64,000 bases of DNA from Chamaea fasciata (Eukaryota > Chordata > Aves > Passeriformes > Sylviidae): positions 88,183,994 to 88,247,993 of the forward strand of contig JARCOQ010000003.1 in the NCBI GenBank assembly GCA_029207755.1, read 5' to 3'. Shown here piece by piece: positions 12,201 through 25,720 of the stretch. The position numbers were made by a program, and so were the translations under genes. Each line of letters begins with the position of its first letter. The stretch's first letter is position 1. The notes below the pieces were generated by a model. It saw nothing but the letters and a program-made list of their open reading frames with translations, did not search any database and had not been told where the DNA came from.

Positions 12201-15200
12201 AGTACTGAAAATACTGATTTTTGAATTTCCATTTTCCCCCCCCTCTTCAATTCTTTCAAGACCCAAGGAGCTCAGATTTGTTGCCTTCTGATTGTTATAG
12301 AAAACCCTGTCAGGGTAGCATATTTCATTCATCATTTTTAGAGTCAGTCCTTCCTAAAAGAAAACAGAAAATGCTTTAACTGCTTATTGTTGTCACTTGA
12401 AGGCCATTAGAAAAAACAAAACAAAACAAAACACAGTATTAGAAGAGCTATTGTACTTCCTCAGAAAGTCACAAGACATTGAGTATCCCCATATTAGGAC
12501 TTGTACTGAGTGGATTTAAATTTATTCTGGATGAAATCACTTTGTGGTTTTCCCTTTAAGTCTTCTATTGGTTCTATTTCTAATAAAATCAACCATACTT
12601 CACACAGTGCTGTCTCAAAAACTCAGTGCCACTTACAGCTTTGTTATACAAGGTTTTGGAGCTTTTAAGCATTTTTTGTGCAGTTGTCTTTATGCTGGCA
12701 TCTAACCCTTCTGAAGCACCATCTGAAGCCAGGTGGGATCTCCAAGACAGCCTCTGGGACACCACAAAACACCTCAATTTACAGAATTGATTTTGTACCC
12801 TTATGAAAAGAGGTTGTTACACATTTATTTGCAAGTGTCTACAACCTCACTAGATATTTTGATTCCTGATATAGTCAGTGAAAATACAGTCACTGCAGTC
12901 AGGGAATTCAAAATCCAAATTACATAGATAACCAAGACTTGGTTGACCAAATTCCACTACTATATGACTATAACAGTGATGCCTTCCATACCTAAGGGGA
13001 TCTGAATTGATTTTTTGATATAGAACTGAATGCTGTCCTTAATTAATAAAAAAGCAATGTGCAGCTGTGTGGCACTGGAAGCTGCATTTCTGGGACTGAA
13101 ACACATGCGCTGCTTATGCATCCATTACAGAGGCTAAGAGTTAGCACTCTCCAACTCTCATCATAGTATTTTCTCTGGGGTGTAAATCAGTAAATATTTG
13201 GTGTTCGGTTTAAGCTGAAAAGGGATTATAGCCTGAAAATAGTAACATTTTAACTGCAGCTCCCTTGTACTTAGTGCAAGACCAAAAGAAGGTGTCCATA
13301 CATCTTGTTGCACAGAATGCACAGGACAAAAGTGCATGAGAATACATTAAAATGATATCACAACTCTAATCACCGTTTCTTCTGACATTCTAATTACTTT
13401 CCTGCCTGTGCATGTAATCAGTATCTGACTTGCTGTGTTTTTGCCAGGTGTCTCAGCCTTTCCAGAGCTGTGGTGCCCCCAGCAATGGCAACAAACACCT
13501 GCCACTTTCACACTCTGGAGAGAAAATACTGTGGATGCTGTGAGGCCTTGAATGGGAAGAGTGATTTTGTAACTCCAAGCCAAACAGCTGTTACCCCAGC
13601 ACTGCCATTTACCCAGCACTTAACTTATTTTTCTACTTGAAAGTAATGCTTAGTATCTAAATAGAATTCTTTATCTTCAAAGAGTTAAACAAACCTGAGG
13701 AGATTAATCCATACAGCATCCTGCAAGGGATGTTCTCTTTTCAAATTTAAAGACTATAATAGGTGTGTTTAAACCAAAGTATAAAGTAAACATAAGTGGA
13801 GATCTCTGTTGAGCTCTGATGATTTGATTACTGGCCGCAGCAACAGTTGTATCTCCCTTCTGTTATACATCTTTTCCCAGGTTTGAAAACAAGATTTTTC
13901 TTTGAATGTTATTTTAAGAAATATTTAGGCTAAAAGAAAGATATAGGGTAAAATTATGAAAGTTAATAAAATATGAAATGAATAACAAAAATGTAAAAAC
14001 TCACCTTGTAATAAAATATACTCAAATGTCTTTTATTTAAAGGCAAAGTTTTAGGATTTAAAAAAAATCTAATAATATATGTCCTCAAATATGCTTGCTG
14101 TTTCCACAAATCCTCAATTTAAATAGTTCAGTAGAACGGCTTATTGTGTGTGGCCTGCTGCACTACTCCTGCCCTAAATTAATGTCCAGCTTAAAGCACC
14201 ATGAATCTTATGCAGTGGCACAAGAGAAACCTTCTTTCTGAATTTCCACAAATGTGCTTGACAAGGCAGCTGTCTAACAGCCGTAAGAAAGAAACAATAA
14301 CAGATGAAGGTTGTCCCTTGCCTTCTGCTTCTCCCAGCCATTCACTACTCTGGTAAGCATTTTGTGATTAAACACCATTTCTTGAAAACTGTTTGAGAGG
14401 CTTTTTCAGCCTTCAGAAGGTTTGCATTTTTGTTAAGGAAAGGTGGAGCCACTTATTTGGTATTCACCTGCTTGTGCAGACAAACCTACCCCCTCTTCTG
14501 AGTGTTACAGGAGGTGGAACTGTGTGTGACGCTGAAAATTGTCTTTTGAAGAATCAATATTAAGATTTAGCGTGCACAAACCTCTCATGATACTTACTTT
14601 ACACAGAAAATCGTAGCAAAGCACAAACATTAGACTTCCTGATTATTTACATCAGATAATGTCTGCAGTGGCTGAGGTACTCTTTGAGAAACAAATGGCA
14701 CAGGACATATGGCATTAAGTGACTTTTGGCAAACCTATAGAGCAAGGCATATGGCATATGATAACCTTGAAGGAAGAAGTGTCTCCTTGTATCTTGTTAA
14801 ATCATATGATAAATTGATCTCTGAAGCAATGTCTTGACAGAAACTTGAAAAACTACACTGTTTAGATAGTATAAATTGGAGTTTTATGCTTATTTTACTA
14901 CCCAAATATGATTGCTAATTATGTCTAACTGGCAAACAGAGAAACTATTTTTTTTTCTGTGTGCGAACTGGTTATATGGACATAAATATGAACAGCCACC
15001 TTGTCAGTCATTGCCTTGTTTTATATAATCCTATCAGATGTGAGTACCAAAACATTTCACACATCCTAAGTAAATCTCACAGAAATGTTAAAAAAGAGTT
15101 TGTTAAAAGTTTGAACAAGAATCTTTTGGTTTTAGGTAAGTTCTCTCAGTATCAAAATAATGAATAAGTTCATTTAAGCAAGAAAATGCTATCTTTTCTC

Positions 15201-16199
15201 CTAGATTTTTGTTTGAATATTATGCTAACATCATTTTCTGGCACTTAAAAAATTTCTGTGCAACTTGTATATAAGATACAGGTAATTCCATGTATAAGTT
15301 GCTGAACTGAAATAATTTCATATCATAATCATTAATCAGGATTACAATTATAACAAAAGAGAACTGGGAGTATGAAGACTGTTTTACCACAAAGATTTTT
15401 ATGCTACACCGTCTTGCTTGAAATGCCATAGAAAACTAGTTATCAAAGTTGTAAATAATCTGTTTTCCTAATTAATTTTTTTTACTCAGAAGGACAGATT
15501 TACCAAGGCAAAGACATTATTTTGATGTGCAGTGTTTTAAAAAAATGGATGTTTAATGACAGTTTCAAGCCATACATAGTAAGACTCTTAATTTTATGAT
15601 GGAATATCCAGTTTTCATTGCCAAGAGAACTTGAATAAAAATTGAACCCTACTTTCTCTAAAAGAAAAATAAATTAGGGATATAGCCTTGACTTTCTCAA
15701 GTTAAAAGATGTTTTTTGTAGGATCAGGGATGAACATTCAGTACCTTGAAGTATACAAACCTAAAAACTCTCCAGAAATCATCTTATTTCCTGCATCAGA
15801 ATCATTCCATGGTCTTTCTCAAAATGGCACCGGAACTGTTTCCGTAGTCTAGAGTGATATTTGCATGGCCAGAATAGCCAGTTTGGAGGTAAGCATATTT
15901 CTGCATCAGTTTTGTAATAAAAAAAACCTTCCTGATGTAAGTCTTTGTGGAATTACAGCTGAGAGGATTTTTTTTAGAAGAGGTTGGACTCAGTTCAACA
16001 TCCTGAATAGAACTTCCAAATATCACCAGTAAATCCAGCCAACTGACATACACCAAGGTCTACAGAGTAGTTTTCTGCAGCCCACAGGATGTCTGAAGCT
16101 GGTTATAGGAAACCTGACAGCACCTGAACTGATCCATACTTTGAAAATTTCAGTTGCCTTCACAGTGAATTTGTTTCTTATAATCAAGCCCATTAGTTA
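9261..16199. other. Mostly unique AT-rich DNA, no gene supported
   Basis: No exon-like frame or repeat family is recognised over about 7 kb. Simple-sequence parts are a C-rich word at 9365-9380, the A/C tract at 10221-10335 and an AAAAC run at 12413-12433. The block 13380-13620 is somewhat more GC-rich than its flanks and carries a 90-codon minus-strand frame that I do not recognise. Confidence 0.45.
10221..10335. repeat. A/C-only low-complexity tract with AAAC repeats
   Basis: About 115 bases are almost entirely A and C on the plus strand, including AAAC/CAAA repeats from about 10263 to 10315. The complementary G/T-rich strand produces a 100-codon frame rich in Phe, Gly, Val and Leu that is a composition artefact, not a gene. 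The C runs at 10223-10227, 10229-10233, 10243-10246 and 10250-10252 give four G runs on the minus strand. Confidence 0.85.
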
Positions 16200-16760
16200 A
16201 TTTACTGGTTTTGGCTGGAGCATTTTCTTCATAGTGTCTGGCACGAGGGTGTGATTTGGGTCTGTGCTGCAAGCAGTGTAGATCATGCAGGGATGTTTTA
16301 GTTATTACTGAGCAGTGTTTATACAGGGTCAAGGCCTTTCCTACTCCTCACCGCATCCCACCAGTGGGATGGCTGGGAGTGCACAAGGGGTTGAGAGGGG
16401 ACACAGTCAGGACAGCTAATCCCAGCTGACCAAAGGGATAGCCCAAACCATATGGCAATAAAACTAGCGGAAAGGTTGGAGAGGAAGCTGCTGCTTTGCA
16501 TTGGTTTGCTGGCAGTGAATGATTATCTTAATTTCATCATTCTCTCTCTTGGGTTTTATTTCTCTGTCGTTGTTATTTTCCTTTTCATTATTTAATATTG
16601 TTTTCTTAAATTATTTCATTTCAACTGTTATATTCTTATCTCAACTCATGAGTTTTCTCATTTTTACCCTTCCAATTCTCTTCCCCATCTCACAGAGGGG
16701 TGGGAGAGTTAGCAAGCAGCTGTGGTGGAGCCTAGTTGCCAGCTGGAGCTAAACCATAAC
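16200..16760 (+). mobile_element. Solo LTR, avian ERV (family A, copy 3), opposite orientation
   Basis: The plus strand begins TACTGGTTTTGGCTGGAGCA near 16202, the family A LTR start. It runs through GGATGTTTTAGTTATTACTG near 16291 and CAGGGTCAAGGCC near 16325 to TGACCAAAGGGATA near 16428, then ends with GAGCTAAACCATAACA at 16760. These landmarks are the reverse complement of those in copies 1 and 2, so this copy inserted in the other direction. The length of about 560 bases is close to that of copy 1. The TATA region is degraded, the middle around 16520-16650 is very T-rich, and no clear target-site duplication is visible. Confidence 0.87.
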
Positions 16761-19700
16761 AGTCATATAGTCTAACCATTCATTTAAACTTTTTTTTCAC
16801 TCATTATATAAAAGGGAAAACCTACAGGCTTTTTTTTTTTTTTTAGGTAAATACCGCAGATACAGCAGTAAAACTTTAAAAAACCCACCTGAAAATTTGG
16901 GCTAGAACACTAAACTTGTAGATGGACAAAACTATGTCAGATGAATCTCTTAAAGCATCATCTATTCATCATCAAAGAACAATTTTCAATAGCTTCAAAA
17001 GCTAAATCTGCTTTTGACCTTCAGGGCTAATAGAACATATCTGATCCCATGTCCACAGAGCCAAAAAGAGGCGTACGTGTACTTTAATAGGCTCTTGGAC
17101 TGGGGCTGTGTTGTGGGACCTGTGAGCTGCTGAAAAAATGCAGAACACCCTCAGTCTCTATGGAAGCTAATGAGGGGCAGGGGTCATCCTTACCTTTCTG
17201 GTCGGAAGAAGATGAAAGCAGCATTTCTTCTCAAAGACCTTCCTAGCTAATTATGCTGTGCATTTCCATGGACAAAGTATTGACCTACCTACATAACTGG
17301 GAATTATGTCTTCCATTTTAATAGAAACTGAATTACACCGTAGGCATCTAACTGACCACATAAATGCACATATAATCTGGGAGACAATAGGAATAAATCA
17401 TCAGGCTAGTTTGATCCTATTTAGGCTATCTAAAGACAATTTCAGGCTGTAGAACATGTATAAGTATTCCTGCAATGAACATCTAATAAGTGGATTTAAT
17501 AAAAATTAAAATGAAACAATCATAAATTCAAATTTATTTTCCTTAGATTAATATAATTTTCAATTATTCATTAAATGTAATTAAAAAAATAAACTGTACT
17601 CTTCAAACCCCAATTGTATCTCCTTACACCAATGATTTTAAAATTACAAAGGCAAATTATTCTAACAGGAAGGAAATTGTTTGCCAAAAGGTGTTAAAAT
17701 TGATTTTTGTTAGGGGAGCACACCACATACTTTTTAGTAAAGCAGTCAGACTGGAATTGGACACAAGATCTGTAACAGGCACATTTAAAGACTAGCTCCC
17801 ATCTTCCAAAAATAACCTGCTTGTGTCGATTTTAATTATGAACTGACATCATTAAAAAGAAATGACCCTACACAATCTTGATTCAGAACATACATACTTT
17901 ATAAGAAATTTCATATTACTGCTAATGCATTGCAAATAATTACCTTATTCCACTGCTCAGAGTTTAAAGAGACTTTTTAATACTTCATAAAGAAAAATAA
18001 ACATCATCATGTAGATCCAAGCTTTTATAGAAGAAATTCTGCCTTCTCAATTCTCCCATCTAGCTCATGTCTGTTCAATGAAAATAACTTCCAGATCTTA
18101 TGTGGACATGAAATTTATACAAATAGAATCTGTATATTAAACAGATTCACTTTTTTATTTCTGTTGCAAATCTACCTACCCACTCATATTCTTCACTGAC
18201 CACATTTTACTTAATGTATTGATGATCCTGACTGTTGGTTGCACCTGAAAACGCTGTACTACCAATAGCTGGGTGCACACCAACCACACAGAAAGACTGA
18301 GGGGCGAAAGATACCTTCTTTTTTCAACTCACTCGATTCTTAGCTGCTATTTTTTTCAAACTGCTCCCAAAATGGCCTGGCAGGATGCTAAATCATGATG
18401 CTGGAGAGCCACAGGAGACGATAGCTGAACAGCAGTACCAGCAATGTGCTGCCTGTCCTCTGCCCCACAGCCCCAGGTTTGGGGAATAGCACTGGCAGAA
18501 AGATTGCTGCTACCACCACCACTTTGCCTCTGCATTTCTGGAGTCTGCCTCTGTGTGCACATCTTCATCACAGCAAAGCTTCACCAAGCTGCCCTGGCAG
18601 AGAGGAGAAACTTAGCCACATCCTTTGTTCTGTCGACAGTATTAGTTCACATTCTGCTGTTTTATCTTTTTTAATGATGCACCCAGCATTACATAAACGG
18701 GGTATGGTAGCTTCCTAATTATATAATGTTGAGTATTAATTGATACAGTAAATTATTTATAATGCCTTCAATGTCTCTGGCCTTTCCAGTTATGGCATCT
18801 GCTAATACACACAGGACTCTATCTACAGCCTGGAATGTCAAATTACAGTACAGTCTTATTTTAAAAAATGGAGTTCCATGCATAAGGCCATGAATGGGCT
18901 GTAAAGCAGGGCAGACAGAGATCTTTTAAGTAAACAGATCCGGGAGCAGCAAGGCAGTGCAATGTAGTTTTCCCCTGACAAAAGTTAAAACCCTATTTTT
19001 AATATTTTTTTTAAATAAAGCTTTGAAATATGCATGCTTTATAAAGCAAAATGAACACTTTACATAAAATGAGTTTTTCACCCATTTTGAAATAAAATGA
19101 GTCCCTAAATGTTTTATGTCTATAGCTTACCCTCTGCCTTTCTCTGAAGTCATTCTACGGTAACTGACGTAAAATCCAGAAAAAAAGGTAGCTATTCTTC
19201 TGGACTCCTAGTGTAAATTTCACTGGGTTTAATATACATTTATAGCTATTAGAACTATAGGAATTCTATGCAAATTATATTTATTACTTTCCTATTTTAG
19301 CTTTATCAAAGGAACAATTTTCATCACTTGATAAGATGTCCGACATTTTGAAAGGTAAGAGCTATGTTCTGTCATAAATAGTATCTTTGGGTCAAGACAA
19401 TGCTATTCAGATCAAACCAAAGAAAAGGACTGGACAAAAAAAAAAAATCACCTCAATTCAAGGGCAACATAAGAAACAGTTGACTGGAAAAATCTTTCCA
19501 CAGCTTGTGTCAGCAAGAGAGTCTTCTGGGGCAGATTTTTCTGTGCTGGTGGGGATCAAATCACCTGTCAGGTTTCTGAAGGGACACATCAGTCAGATTT
19601 GACACATTGCTGATTGCTCCATTAAATCACCACGGTGGTCCTGATCTGTCTCATCAAGTCAGATGAATTTTCTTTTGAGGAGGCTTGAAATGGTAAACTA

Positions 19701-19825
19701 TTTTTCAAATTTCTTGATTGAAGACTTCTCTTGTCTAATGGATCATAAAACTCTATCCAAATAACAATATATTTTAGAACATCCATTTTTGTTCTGTTAT
19801 GTATGTTAACAAGCAGATGTATTTG

Positions 19826-19995
19826 TTTTTTCTTCTTTTCTTTTTTCTTTTTCTTTTCCAATTTTTTTTCTCTATTTCTCTTATATTTTTTCTTTTCTGT
19901 TTCTCTTGTCTGCTTCTCTACCTTCACTTTCCCTTTTCATCTTTCTCCTTCTATTTTCCATCTCAGCTCTCATTTCTCTCAATTTTTCCTCCATT
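19826..19995. repeat. Long pyrimidine (T/C) tract
   Basis: About 170 bases are nearly all T and C on the plus strand. The two plus-strand frames rich in Phe, Ser and Leu, and the minus-strand frame rich in Lys and Glu, come from this composition and are not genes. Confidence 0.85.
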
Positions 19996-20700
19996 AAAAG
20001 CTACATAGTATATTCAAAACCCTAAGTACATTTCCTAAAGTTCTCTACTAAATTTAGGTCAAAGAAAAAGAAAGAAAAAATATCAGATAGCTCTGGAGAA
20101 CAGGAAAGCTTTTAGAATGCAGAAGTTTCCTCTGATAAAATAGCTCTGAGAAGAGTATTATATGATTTCATTATGTTCCTGGGTTTTCTATTAGCATTTT
20201 TCATGTGCACCCAGACTTTTGGATGTATGAATATTTAAACAATCTATAGAAATGAATAAATTAAGTGATCATTACTTTAAATATTTCTCCCTTGACTTTT
20301 GCCACGACTGGGTATGTGATAGTCTCAAATCCATATTTGGATAGATTATGCTCATACTTGACTTGACACTGGGAAGATGACTTTTTTGTTGGCATGACCT
20401 TGGCACCCCTTAGATGGAAACTTGAGAACAAAGCTGTGACCCAGAATCTGCCTGATTTGAAGTTCTCTGGAAATAAACCTGCTGTTGGCATATCAACATG
20501 GGTGCTTTCCTCTTCAGCCAGCATAAGGAAACATCACAGAACATAACACTTCCTGGTTGCCTACATTTAGCCTATACAATCTGTATTTCAACATCTCCGA
20601 CAGCTACTTAACATAAAATCCCAGTCTCTGTTAAAAGCCACTTATATTTCTCTATGCACTGTTTCCCTTTGAGATAGTTCAATTAAAATCAAAAGAGAAC

Positions 20701-20735
20701 AAAAATAAATAAATAAATAAATAAATAAATAAATA
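20701..20735. repeat. AAAT microsatellite
   Basis: About eight tandem AAAT units follow directly on an A-rich run. Such arrays often mark poly-A tails or slippage sites; no element is recognised next to it. Confidence 0.9.
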
Positions 20736-21578
20736 GAGGTTAAAAAAACTGGAAGCTCTACAAGATGGCTCATGTGTCTTTTTAATCAATGGCCTTTCTG
20801 AGGGGCTATCCTTGCATCCAATGTGAGTAAACCATTCCTGATTGATCAGGAGACAGTGCAAATAATCATTACGGATACTGATGGGGGGACATCTACACCA
20901 GACTGATTTAAGGTGTGGGTAAAGGGATTAATTATGCAGCAAAGCAGCCTGACAGTCAGCATTTCCCCTGATTTGCTTTTGCCCAAGATAATAACTGGCA
21001 CTTTGGGTTTCTCCTCTGGGTGGCTCCCTTCCACTACAGGGTAACACAAAGAAGATACATTCCCCAAAAAGGATATGCGCAGGAGGGACAGGAGGACAAT
21101 GTGTAGGCTGCTCTAAACAAAGAAAGTAACTTTCTCCCTAGGATCATTTCTCTTGCCTGTCACAGCAGGAGGCCCACAACAAGTTATCTGGGTATGCCTG
21201 ATGATATGGTAATCAGCCAGATTGATTTCTCTATAAGTATGCTCTGTACTGCTCTTGATGGGACTGGCCTTGAACCCAACTTGTTTTTGCAGCATAGATA
21301 TGATGTGTCAAGCCTCAGATGTACAGACTGCAAGGCAAAGTAAGTCAAAGGTCCCTGAGACATCCATTTTGTACCCACCTTGCAAGAAACAGATGCGCTA
21401 AAAATGGGGAGTCAATTAGGAGGGCTGAACACAGAGAGGCTGAAGAGAAATCTCTTAATTGAATGATTAATGCATGTAACAACAAGAGCTGCTTTCCCCC
21501 AGGAGGTTTATGTTTCAACAAATACATCACATTGCATAAGAGAAAGTATCACTGCAGCTTAACTCTGGTAGAATAGCT

Positions 21579-21622
21579 TTGTGATAATGGTCATGTTCCA
21601 TTGTGATAATGGTCATGTCCCA
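21579..21622. repeat. 22-bp tandem duplication
   Basis: Two adjacent 22-bp units, each starting TTGTGATAATGGTCATG, differ at one base (TTCCA against TCCCA). They form a simple short duplication in otherwise unique DNA. Confidence 0.9.
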
Positions 21623-24600
21623 TTGCAACTGGCTTACGGAATGAAATAGAAAGCTGAAAATTATGCAGATTGTTACTGACAATAGCACAACAGCTGCTTT
21701 CTGACTGCTTTTGACTGAATCTCTAGTTTAGCACATTCTTACTAAATTTAGCTGGGTGTATTTGAGGAAGACTACTCTGCTTGTGGAGTCTCAAGAGTGG
21801 ATCACAACACCTGGACAGCTCTGGTTACAGACTATTAATTTCTGCTTCACCAGAAGCTAAGTAGATTGACTAACTATTAAATCTATGCCTGTTGTGTTGA
21901 AGAAATTATCAGATATTTGGAGAAGGTCATAATTGAAGTTTTCTTCTCAGCTTGAAAAATCAGAAAACACAGCAGGGCCACCATGTCCTAAAGACATATA
22001 TCTGTCAGATGCCTTGGATCTGCTAAAAATTAGTGAAGGTGCTGTATCAGACCTCCGTATAAAAAGTGCTAGGTATAGAGAATGCCAATAAATGCCCAAC
22101 AGCTTTTGTGCCAATGCAGTCTTAAGAAGTATCAACTCTGTTTCCTGCATGCCTGACACATATGCCTACAAAAAACCATCTCTTTACAAAATTGACTGAG
22201 CACTATTGAAGTCTTAATTCTAGTTTTTAGATAGAATAGCCTTGAGGCTTAATTCTGCATAATGCATCTGAGAGTACCCAAAAGACAGAACCTTGCTCTT
22301 TGCTTCATCAAAGAGCTAGCCTGAGGTGAGGAAACAAAGAGATAGTTACATGTGGTGTTATGTCAGCATTTTCACCCCCTTATCCAAGGCAGTGTTAGTC
22401 TGCTCTTGATCCAGTTGTCTGGTCATGAGCTGCAGCCCTATCCCATTAGAAAACCAAAACAAAACATCCCAATAAAGAGCATATCTGTGCATAGCCTTGC
22501 CCTATTTTTGTTCAAAACATCATAAGAGTGAGCGCATTAATGAATCTATTTTCAATAAACAAGTCCCTGGACATTTAAAGAAAGCATGCAAAAGTGGTAT
22601 TATTTAAAAAATGGTTAAATAATTTAACTAGCGATTTAGAACTGTTGGTAGGTATTTCTACTACTTCTGTTATAAATCACTGAGATATGGACATGCAGTC
22701 CTACATTATCCTTGAAACACATGGATTCCTGAAACTTTGTTATAAGCATGTGGAGGTTAGTGCACTTCCACTGTTTTTATCTCCAGCTTTCATACTTATG
22801 TGTTTGCATTTTAAATTATCTGATTTTTACTTGACTTTTGTTTAGTGTTCACTTTGATATTGACACTTTGTCTACGTCATTTGAGTTATACACACTCCAA
22901 GGACTTAAGCTGTCACTTTGGTATTTTGAATGTTTAAAGGATATGTGAAATATCTTCTTGAAGAAACAGTAGCTGTATTTCAATTTGACTTTTAAGCTGT
23001 AACTGCCAGTGTGTATCAGCCCTGTAAAGAGTACAAAATATGGACAAGTCCAAATGGGCAAAAGTAATTTGTTTGGAACTTATTCACATGGGAAAGAAAG
23101 AAAATACTTTAAGTGTTAGTTATGACAAAAGAATAAATTGAGAGAAGTGTTTTTTACATTTGAAATTGGAATTTCCAAGTATGGTACACAGTAATTTCCC
23201 AGCTTTCACCTTCTAAAGGACAGCACTTTAATTACTTAGTGTTTTCAGACCTCATCACGTAGACACAATGGAATAACTACACCATATTCATACACAGAAT
23301 ATTATGTATTCTCTCTCCTCCTAAAGAACTATTATTAACAGGAAGCCTCAAATAGTGATACTTGTGTAGACTAAACTGGTTTGGCTGGTATGTCACACAG
23401 AGAAATTCCTTCCTTTAACTTCTGTGTTAACGTTCTCTCTTACGTCCCTATATAATCCAAAGATATCTCCTAGCTGGTTCCTTTTCCAGCCTTGTCCACT
23501 CGGCTCAGTTTTTCACTCAGTAGGAATCCCAGTTCAGTCTCCCTCTTTCCCTTTCCTAGTCCTTTGTCACACACACATTTATCCCACTAGCGATCATCAC
23601 AAAAACCATGTGAATTTATGAGACTTCAGTGAAATTGACTGTAACCTGGTTAGGTGATTCATTTTATTAAAAAGAAGACAAGTGAAAAGAGACAGACAAA
23701 TGGACAATGATATTACAGAGACCTGCTTGTTTGGGAAATTAAAGGTTCATAACTTTAAAGACTACAGTAAGCAGAATTTTGAAGGTATATAAATGATATC
23801 TCAGTATAGCCCATTTCTTATGCCCTTTAGTGAAAGATTTTCAGTACAAGAAAAGAAGAATGCTGATAAGACACAAATACTCTTTTAGAGAGATTGCTGA
23901 TAGCAGGTTTACCACTTCTCCAGCATCAGCTGATACAATAGGAGCTATACCTCAGGGTACTAATTCATTTATTTATTGAACCTTAGCTGTTTATCTATCA
24001 CAACTGATTTGATACTTTATGAAAAATATAAATAGGAAACATACTTTTGGACATTTCTGTTTATTGTTCAGTTCCAGGCAATAAGTTGAGTTGAGGAAAA
24101 ATAAAATCTTGTTTCATTAGTGGAAACTTTTTTATATTTCTATGGCAGATAGATAGAAATAATCAATTTGCTTTCATCATTTTCATTTAACAGAGATACT
24201 GGAACTTGAAAGTGGAAGATTTCACAGTTTTCACTGTTGATGATGACATTTGGGAATCCTCTTAGTCCTGAAAAACCCTCTCAAAATTCAATCTCTCTTA
24301 TCAAGAATGCTGTGTCTTTGGAACTTGGAGATCAGCTTTGAATAGCACAACTGTTGTTACAAACACATTAAGAAACTTTTAATTTTTAACAGAGCAGTGT
24401 CATCATCCACTAGTTGTTTTAAAGCTAATGAAAGATCTCAACTATGGACACAATGTGCAGTTAGGAACTCAAAATATGGATGTGGTGGACAGCCATATTT
24501 CAAAACATACTGCTTGTCTAAAATTGATAAATAACTACCATAATACTGTGCTAACTACTTGGACTAAAACCCTGATAAACAGTGTCAGAAAAAAATCACT

Positions 24601-24769
24601 AATTCTTCCCTTTCTAACAAGTGTGCCAAATGTGATGTGTGGAACATCACAAGCAACTTGCCTCTAGGGTAGATTAATAGGTGGTGGTTAATCCTGTCCC
24701 GTTCATGTCTGTTCTAAAAAACATGCCTGCTCCACTTGCCTACAGCTGAGTATTTCATATTTTCTTTGT

Positions 24770-25720
24770 CAGTTCCTCAAGCAAACCTCAGCAGTATACT
24801 CTCAGCTATTTTGAAAATGACACCAAAGCGGTAGGAGTGAATGACTCACTGGAGGGTCAATCTACCGTCCAAAGGGACCTCGAAAAGCTGGAGAAAAAGG
24901 TCAGCAGTAGCCTCATGATGTTCAGCAGGGGAAAGGGTAACATCCTGAACCTCAGGAGGAAAAATCCCATGAGAACCAACCAGTTTTGAAGCAGATTCTC
25001 ATAAAAGAGCCTGGGGGTACTGGTGAACACCAGGTTGAACATAAGTCAGCAATTCACCCTTGATGGAAAGAAGTCAAATAGTTTCCTCAGCTGCAGTAGA
25101 CAAAAAAATTTCCTCTAGGTGAGTCAGGTGTTGCTTCCCCTTTACTTAGCACTGGTGAGGCCACACCTAGAGACTTGTGCCCAGTTCTGGGCTCCCTGTA
25201 CAAAAGAGACATGGACATTCTGGAGAGCATTCACTGAGGGGCCACCAGGATGACTAATGGACAAGAGCACCTCTCTCATATGAGGAAAGTCTGAGAGATC
25301 TGGAATTGTTCAGTGGAGAAAATAGAAGGCTTGGAGTGACCTTATCAATGTGTGTAAATACCTGAAGAACAGAGCCAGGCTCTTTTTAGTGATGACCAGC
25401 AACAATGGACACAGACTGAAACAAAGTTCTGCCTGAGCACTGTTTCTGTCAGAAAACACTATTTCACTGTGAGGGTGGCAGAGCGCTAGCACAGGTTGCC
25501 CAGGTTGCCCAGGGAGGTGGTGGAATCTCCGTCCTTGGAGATACTCAAAAAGCCATTTGGTCAGAATCCTGGGCAACTGGTTCCAGAGGACCCTGATTGT
25601 GTAGAAGGGTTGGAAGAGATGATCTCCAGAGAAGCCAACATGCATCATTCCAACCTCCACCATTCCAACTTCAGCCATTCTTTGGTCCAGTGATTCTGGG
25701 ACACCTTAAAAACAATCCCA
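24770..25720 (+). mobile_element. CR1 LINE, 5'-truncated, includes RT C-terminal region
   Basis: The plus strand can be followed through the CR1 ORF2 C-terminal half: a decayed catalytic motif near 24810-24825 (read as FENDTK where active copies have FADDTK), then LEGQSTVQRDL, then LGVLVNTRLN near 25010-25040. Further on come the sequence for gaggccacacctagag-type CR1 codons at about 25155 and LPREVVESPSLE at about 25511-25545. The 3' end GGTTGGAAGAGATGATCTCC at about 25610 and a degraded CCATTC/GATTCTGG tail follow. Stops and indels interrupt the frame. The 122-codon minus-strand frame at 25310-25678 is an antisense shadow. Confidence 0.92.

Larger units (their letters stand above)
16761..24769. 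other. Mostly unique AT-rich DNA, no gene supported
   Basis: Over about 8 kb I see no exon, RNA gene or transposon. It holds a T run at 16830-16844, a pyrimidine tract at 19826-19995, an AAAT microsatellite at 20701-20735 and a 22-bp tandem repeat at 21579-21622. The block 18360-18690 is richer in GC with CCACCACCAC-like words and short frames, and is not recognised. The stretch 17520-17600 is extremely AT-rich with many TAATTA-like words. Confidence 0.45.

Noticed and set aside
19622..19927. Lys/Glu-rich 101-codon minus-strand frame resembling a coiled coil
   Set aside because: It is the complement of a pyrimidine tract; its composition alone explains it.
25310..25678. 122-codon minus-strand open frame
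   Set aside because: It is antisense to the plus-strand CR1 copy.
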